Assembly: GCA_036365145.1 (NCBI GenBank)
Contig: JAEOAD010000240.1
Span: 1,116,001 to 1,180,000 of the forward strand
DNA from: Orientallactaga sibirica
Lineage: Eukaryota; Chordata; Mammalia; Rodentia; Dipodidae
Reading direction: 5' to 3'
DNA: 64,000 nucleotides
How positions within the stretch are numbered: the stretch's first letter is position 1; every line of letters starts with the position of its first letter. The notes under the pieces are model-generated. The model worked only from the letters and a program-made list of their open reading frames with translations. It was not told the DNA's origin and ran no database searches. Both the position numbers and the translations under genes were made by a program. Shown here in pieces: positions 58,890 to 64,000 of this stretch.

Positions 58890-58985
58890 TTCTTTGAGGT
58901 AGGGGTCTCACTCTAGTCCCAGGTTGGCCTTGAACTCAAAGGAATCCTCCTACTTCTGCTTGATATTAAAGGTGTATGCCACTGA
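58890..58985 (-). mobile_element. B1 SINE, partial
   Basis: Antisense copy preceded by a (CTT/CTC)n tract near 58850-58890. Confidence 0.8.
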
Positions 58986-59995
58986 TGCAGGATTTTAGGG
59001 TTCAAGAGGGATTCCCCCAGAATTTATGAACCCCAAGTTTTGGGTTCTGTCCTACCTTTAACAAAGCATTGATAAAGATGGTCTGAAGAAGGATAATTAT
59101 GAATTATTGTTTATTTAGGGAGTAACCACAAATTGTGAGGTTTTGGAAACATGCTTTCATGTGGAAACACTACACAGTTTATAAAGTTCATTTAAGGGAA
59201 ATTGAGGTTTTGGGGCAGAACTACAAGCATGTGGACTTAAGAGAAATTGAGGCTTTTGAAGAGGAATTAGAGTATAGCCACAAACCTGAGGACAGTAGAA
59301 TCTAGGAGCTTGGTAAGGAAACTTAGGAGGAACCTTGTAGAGAAGTTAAGAGGGCAACTGGTGAGGCACAAGGGAAAATGAGAGGGTAGATACCAAAGCA
59401 GAGACCAGAGATTCCAAGGGGAAATCAGTATTGAAGAAAGTTACACCCATGGCTTAACCTAAGTTTAAAGAAATTACACAGGTAGCAGACCTAAAGTTAG
59501 TGAAAGTACCCATGTGGTAGATCTGGGGTGTAAGGAAAATATGTATATGGTAGATTACAGACCAGAGGAAAATCATGCATTTAATCAAAGTGTAATCAAA
59601 CCAAACTATAAACCAGAGGCAAGCAGAAAAGTCCCTCCTGACCAAGAAACTGTATTATGCTCTCCCAAGGGGAAAGCCAGACTCACCAGTGTAACCAGCC
59701 AAAAAAGGCAGAGCCAAGCAGCAGAACAATACCAACAGCAACAACAACAAATCAAGCAAACAAGCAAAAACAAAACAAAACAGTGGTGCTGAGCAGAGCA
59801 GGGTGGAATTAAAAAAAAAAACAGGAAGAAGACAGGAGTGTTTATAGGCAAGGAGAAGATCCAATTGGTTGATAGATTTAGAGGGCGGATCACTGGGCCA
59901 GCCTATCTTGGGCCATCTGTCTAGGTAGCATGCTAGACTGGGCACCAGGGGACACTGTACATCAGTCTCTATCAAACACGAATTCCATTTTTGTT
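58983..59995 (-). mobile_element. Unclassified ERV LTR, longest copy of its family
   Basis: Starts TGATGCAGGATTTTAGGGTT and matches 8494 and 40556. Carries GTTTATTTAGGGAGT (antisense AATAAA) and CAATTGGTTGATAG (antisense CCAAT). The polar open frames around 59514-59792 are low-complexity and not viral. Confidence 0.55.
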
Positions 59996-59999
59996 TTTT

Positions 60000-60197
60000 T
60001 AAATGTTTTATTTTCATTTATTTATTACTGGGGGGGGGAGAGATAATGGGTGCACCAGGACCTTTAGCCAATGCAAATGAACTCTGAATATATGTGCCAC
60101 CCTGTGCATTGGGCTTATGTGGGTTTGGGGGACTCAAACCTGGGTCGTTAGGTTTTTCAGGAAAGTGACTTAACTGCTAAGTCATCTTTCCAGCCCA
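60000..60197 (-). mobile_element. Dip-like SINE
   Basis: Antisense copy with a G9 run, ending GTCATCTTTCCAGCCC. Confidence 0.85.
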
Positions 60198-60724
60198 TGA
60201 GTTCCATTTCTGCCAAGTGTTCCATTGTTGTGTCAGGACAAGATGACAAGTGGGGTGGCATCTCCTGGTTCTCTCTTTGGGCCTCAATCTCTGACTAGAA
60301 CTGCCTTAGAAAAGCTAGTTTTCTCCTATCCTCCACCACTGCCATGCCAGTTATCACTTCTATCTTGTCTCTTTCAATAAAAAATTCAAATCCTTAAGAG
60401 TTTTCTACAACCTACCATTTTACCATTTTATCCTACTTACCTGCAAGTACCATGCAGTGCTCAAAGAACAAATGATAGTTCTGGAAGTGTTTACCAAAAG
60501 GCTATCTTTTAATTTAGATTTATAAAGACAACTTATATCAATTATAAAAACAAGCTATATCAAAGAAAAAAAAACTGTCAGAAGGTTATGAAACCAGAGC
60601 AAATAGTGATTTTGTCTATGATGCCATTTTGGTTGTAACTTCCACAGACATAAAAAGAACAAGGTCTGAGTGCTGGGATTAAAGGTGTGTGCCATCAGGC
60701 ACTGCTGATTCCATCAGTTTTTAT

Positions 60725-61010
60725 AAATTGTGGTAAAATAAATGACATATAATTTATCATCTTAATCATTTTAAAGGTACGTTTTAGTATTTTTATTAGC
60801 AATGTTGTTGTACAAGCAATAGCTGTAGCTTTTTCACTTTATAAACTCTTGGCCTATTAAACAATTCCAGTTTTCTCTCACTGTATCTCTTGGTAGCCAC
60901 CACTCTACCTGATTTTTTTGTTTTCATATTAGCTTATTCTAAGTATTTCAGGTAATTGAAATCATATAGTATTTATCTTTTTGTTACTGGCATTATTTAT
61001 TTTACTTCTT
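60725..61010 (-). mobile_element. Ancient L1M/HAL1-like fragment
   Basis: Contains TAGCCACCACTCTACCTGAT and TTGAAATCATATAGTATTTA, typical of old mammalian L1 3' regions. A small B1 scrap lies just before, at 60665-60705. Confidence 0.5.
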
Positions 61011-61017
61011 TCCTTTT

Positions 61018-61946
61018 TTTATTTTTATTTTTTATTGACAACTTCTATACTTACAGTAAGTAAGCCATGATTTTCCCACCATTCCCCCCTTTCCACTTCA
61101 CAACTCTGCTCTCCATCATATCTCCTCCTCTCTCCATTAGTCTCTCTTTTAATTTGATGTCATCAGCTTTTTCTTCTATTATGAGGGTCTTGCTAGGCAC
61201 TATGAGGTCATGGATATCGAGGCCAATTTCTGTCTGACCCGTTGCATTGTAAGGAGTTGTACCCTTCCTTTATCTCTTACATTCTTTCTGCCACTTCTTC
61301 CACAATGAACCCTGAGCCTTGGAGGCTGTGATAAGAGATGTTTCAGTGCTGGACAGTCCTGCATCCCTTCTTCTCAGCACTATGTTGCCTTTTGGGTCAC
61401 CCCAATGGTAATCACCATCTGAAAACAGAAGCTTCTCTAACCAGAAGTGAGAGTAGTATTAATATATGAATATGAACATTAAGCGTAGTGCTTTTAGAGA
61501 AGTCTGGTAAGAATAATATGTGCATTTAGCCAACAAGAACAAACTTTATACCCCTAAGACTAATAACCTCCCCAGCCATAGGCTTTTGATTAGGTTTTTC
61601 AGTACCAGGCATGTATTCCCTCCCATAGAGCCAGCCTTCAGTCCAATTAGAGAGCAGTTGTTTTCCCCCAGAGCAGACATGCCACTATTGCGCTCATTCA
61701 GTCATTTTGCCTGTCTGGCCAAACTTGAGGTTTCCAGTGTCCACTGTTTTCACTGCTGATGACTTCTGTCTACCATAAGGCTGAATGCAGCACAGCTTTT
61801 TGCAGCTTTCAGTTGGCTGGTCTACATGGAAAAGGTTTTCTGCTCAGCACCAGCTTGATTTCTCAGTGACCTTGCCACTCAGGCATGGGAAGTCTTTAGC
61901 AATAGGGTCTTACCATCTGTTTTTCAAGGGAAACAAAGGCCTTGGC
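61018..61946 (-). mobile_element. L1 3'-end fragment interrupted by an ERV
   Basis: L1 3' terminus at 61030 (TTTTTTATTGACAACTTCTA), running through the same 3'UTR as 27697-28950, then cut at 61946 by the ERV LTR. Confidence 0.85.
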
Positions 61947-62327
61947 TGTTGGGGTCCCCCCTAAGGCCAGCCCAGGAGGGACGGCAGGGTCTCTCTGCTG
62001 AGTTGGGGGGTGAGAGGCGTGGAGTCATGACACAGACTCCAGGAGTTGGGTGGAAGCAGCAGAGGGCGAGCTGCTGCAAACTCGATTATTGAGGAAGTAC
62101 ACGGAGTTTTAAGGGACTTGACTGGCCAATCATTGTATGGGGTGGTCCCCTTTTTGTGACCAATGACAGCCTGTCTCCAGACAGATCATCTCGTAACAGG
62201 TTTCTCATAGCGAGCATGGGACTGTAGCTGTTGTCATGCCAAGCCTGCACAGAATGCCATGTTCACAGAAGCCACTTCCTGGTTTCTCTGCCATGTGGTC
62301 TGGTTAGGGCCTGCATTGTGCCATACA
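61947..62327 (-). mobile_element. 3' LTR of an antisense class II-like ERV
   Basis: It is 381 bp, bounded by TGTTGGGGTC on the left and CCATACA on the right (TG...CA). On the sense strand it is preceded by a purine-rich tract (AAAACAAAAAGGAGGA, 62328-62343), as expected for a polypurine primer next to a 3' LTR. It lies inside the L1 3' fragment. Confidence 0.8.
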
Positions 62328-64000
62328 TATCCTCCTTTTTGTTTTTATTATTGGCAACCCTGGGAGGCATGGTTCTTTGCCAATCCATTGTTGAACCCAG
62401 GCCCCAAGGGATCATCACATGTGACGGTGCCTGTCTTAGGTTGCCCCATCTCCTGGAGTCTTAACTGTCATTGACTAACCTGCCAATCTGGTGAGAAAAC
62501 CCAAGGGGTGTGGCTGTTGCCTAGGAGGCATGGGAGGGCCAAGTGGTGGTGGCTCTGTGGCATGCGAATGGTACCAGCAAGCTAGAATCAATGATAGAAC
62601 CTGAAAAAGACTGGGGTAGGACAGGTTGTTGGGTGACTGTCGTGAGCTCACCCTTAGCATCATAATTAGTAGCACTGAGTGTCCTTAATGGTAGCAGATC
62701 AATGTAATCAAAGGAGTTGCAAAGGAATTTATGGCTGGTTGGAGGGTAGCATTACCATAAGAGGCATTAATAAGCAAAAAAAGCAAAGGTATGGCTAAGG
62801 AGAAGTACGTGCTTGAAGGGGGAGGAATACAGCAAAATAGAGTGGCTAAAATAAAGCCTAGGAAAAGTGTGGGAATCTAGGCCCACCACACCAAACAAGT
62901 ATGGCCTAAGAACTGTCCAAAATGGTTTCTGGGAAGTGGCAAGTAGGAGAAAAGGAGAAAAGGGGGGAATAAGTTTAAAGTCCTGTATCCGGCTTGAGGG
63001 GTTTGGCATCATCCTCTTCTTCAAGGTCGATCCCTGAGTCAGCGGCTGAACAGATGTTTCTGGCAGGGATCTGTGAAGTTTCTGGAAAGACACAAGCATT
63101 CCCTCGGCCCTGCATTAAAACTTTTGTTTTACAATTAGTTCCTTTAGGGTCTGGTTAGTTTTCTTCACAATGGCTTGTCTTTGTGGGTTGTAGGGGATCC
63201 CAAGGGAGTATTTTATTCCCCAAGATTCCATGAAGGATGTGAATTGGGCAGATGTATATGCAGGGCCATTATCAGTTTTAATTGAACAGGGCACACCCAT
63301 GTCCAACATAGCAGTTTTTGTTGCCTTAATGACATGGGATGCCTTCCCCCTGAGAGAGCAATAGCAAAAGTAAGCTTAGAGTAAGTGTCCACAATGACAT
63401 GGACATATTTGAGGTTACTACAGGAAGGTATGTGGGTAACATCCATCTGCCAGATAGAATTTGGTGTAAAGCCTCTAGGATTGATTGACTCCTTGAGGCT
63501 GTAGGGGACCTAAGGGGGGATGGGGGCACATGCCTTACAGGTACAGGTTAAATGTTTGCATTGGCTAAGCGAGAGTCTGGGGTACAGGGTTCTTAAGTTA
63601 GTCGGGGAAAGATGGAACCTTTGGTGTAAATGTCTAGCTTGTTCTAAAGGTGGCAAGGAAGAGACAGCAATAAATTGTCTACCTGCGAATTCCCATCAGC
63701 TATAAAGTCAGGCAGACCAGTGTGTGAGTGAATGTGCTCAATACTCTGAAGGTGGATGGCCCATTGTATGTAAAAGGACCTGTTCAAAGTAAGAGTCAAT
63801 GCCAGATTCCTGGGCTGCCTTGCGGATGAGAGCCAGATCGGAGAGGGGGATGGGGTACTAAGGCCTGGCTGTTGCCTCTGCCCCTACGTTAACGGGAAGG
63901 CGGTGAAGGGTGGGGCAATGGTGTGTGTTAGCAAACTGGCAGCTGCCTGGGTGAGTCCAGGATGGTTGGACAGAGGTCCTTCCAAGGGTAAAGAGGGGGA
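62328..64000 (-). mobile_element. Internal region of an antisense class II-like ERV, running off the window
   Basis: Integrase remnants are at 63115-63446. 62344-63110 lies between pol and the LTR and shows no envelope-like frame, so env is absent or destroyed. The part to the right of 63450 should be the upstream part of pol. The 5' LTR is outside the window. Confidence 0.75.
63115..63446 (-). pseudogene. ERV integrase fragment, frameshifted, catalytic Glu lost
   Basis: Two overlapping frames carry a betaretrovirus/IAP-like integrase core. 63446 to about 63350 has the first Asp region (MDVTHIPS, then [11 protein letters not shown]). 63309-63115 has the second Asp (KTDNGPAY, codon 63273-63271) and GIPYNPQ. 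A frameshift lies near 63340-63355. The residue 36 positions after the second Asp, where the third acidic residue of the DD35E triad belongs, is Lys (codon 63165-63163). The protein could not be catalytically active. Confidence 0.85.

Larger units (their letters stand above)
49551..64000 (+). other. NEPN: NEPN intron 2, at least 14.4 kb, acceptor not found
   Basis: From the GTAAGT donor to the window end I found no segment coding for further LRRs or an acidic tail on the plus strand. The region is almost solid repeats (listed separately). Single-copy stretches at 49551-49925, 50335-50635, 51195-51900, 52570-52860, 55080-55225, 57300-57550 and 60200-60660 hold nothing recognisable. If the last exon lies beyond 64 kb the whole stretch is intronic. 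If the gene is truncated in this lineage, part of it is intergenic. Confidence 0.6.

Noticed and set aside
59514..59792. 92-codon open frame with a Gln-rich end
   Set aside because: The Gln/Lys-rich part comes from CAA/AAC/AAA simple sequence within an LTR-like repeat, with no supporting homology.
62231..62474. Plus-strand open frames across the ERV LTR and its flank
   Set aside because: They are antisense to the ERV and overlap its LTR. They have no relation to viral or cellular proteins that I recognise.
49551..64000. NEPN terminal exon within the window
   Set aside because: No plus-strand segment with LRR spacing, an acidic tail and a phase 2 acceptor was found in the single-copy stretches.

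Overview
This is a mammalian, rodent-type nuclear window. It is about 64 kb long, with two recognisable protein-coding loci set in very dense interspersed repeats. The SINEs point to a jerboa-like (Dipodoidea) rodent. There are dozens of copies of a tRNA-derived B2-superfamily SINE with a CT-rich tail (here 'Dip-like'), many 7SL-derived B1 monomers, and older ID, B4 and MIR copies. The species assignment is an inference from repeat content. No bacterial genes, operons, CRISPR arrays or tRNA/rRNA genes were seen.

Layout. 1-6163 is the proximal part of GOPC intron 1. 6164-6451 (minus strand) is the complete coding part of GOPC exon 1, with a CpG-rich promoter reaching to about 7020. 7.9-16 kb holds two ERVL-MaLR-type LTR elements with nested SINE, L1 and LTR insertions. 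17.05-25.38 kb is a nearly full-length antisense L1, itself broken by a MaLR element with a perfect 5-bp target duplication and by a B1. 25.4-31.4 kb is repeat-rich intergenic DNA with a short telomere-like tract. 31.47-33.89 kb is a tandem array of about 57-bp units, each built around a near-palindrome. 35.7-38.8 kb holds ERV/LTR fragments. 42.0-49.55 kb carries a TATA-type promoter and the first two coding exons of NEPN (nephrocan, plus strand), followed by more than 14 kb of intron 2. 61.9 kb to the window end is the 3' part of an antisense class II-like endogenous retrovirus with a broken integrase.

Biology. GOPC is a Golgi PDZ/coiled-coil trafficking adaptor. NEPN is a secreted small leucine-rich-repeat glycoprotein reported to antagonise TGF-beta signalling. 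The two genes are divergently oriented, about 36 kb apart, which agrees with rodent synteny as I recall it. NEPN is open for 363 codons with consensus splice sites. Its last coding part was not found here and must lie beyond 64 kb or be lost.

The least explained structure is the 57-bp array between the two genes. Everything else unusual is repeat biology: nested insertions, a MaLR flanked by about 200-bp duplications, an inverted B1 pair inside NEPN, and a pyrimidine microsatellite abutting a splice acceptor. I found no convincing new multi-gene system. SINE and LTR boundaries are by eye and may be off by 5-20 bp. Old or degenerate copies may be missed.
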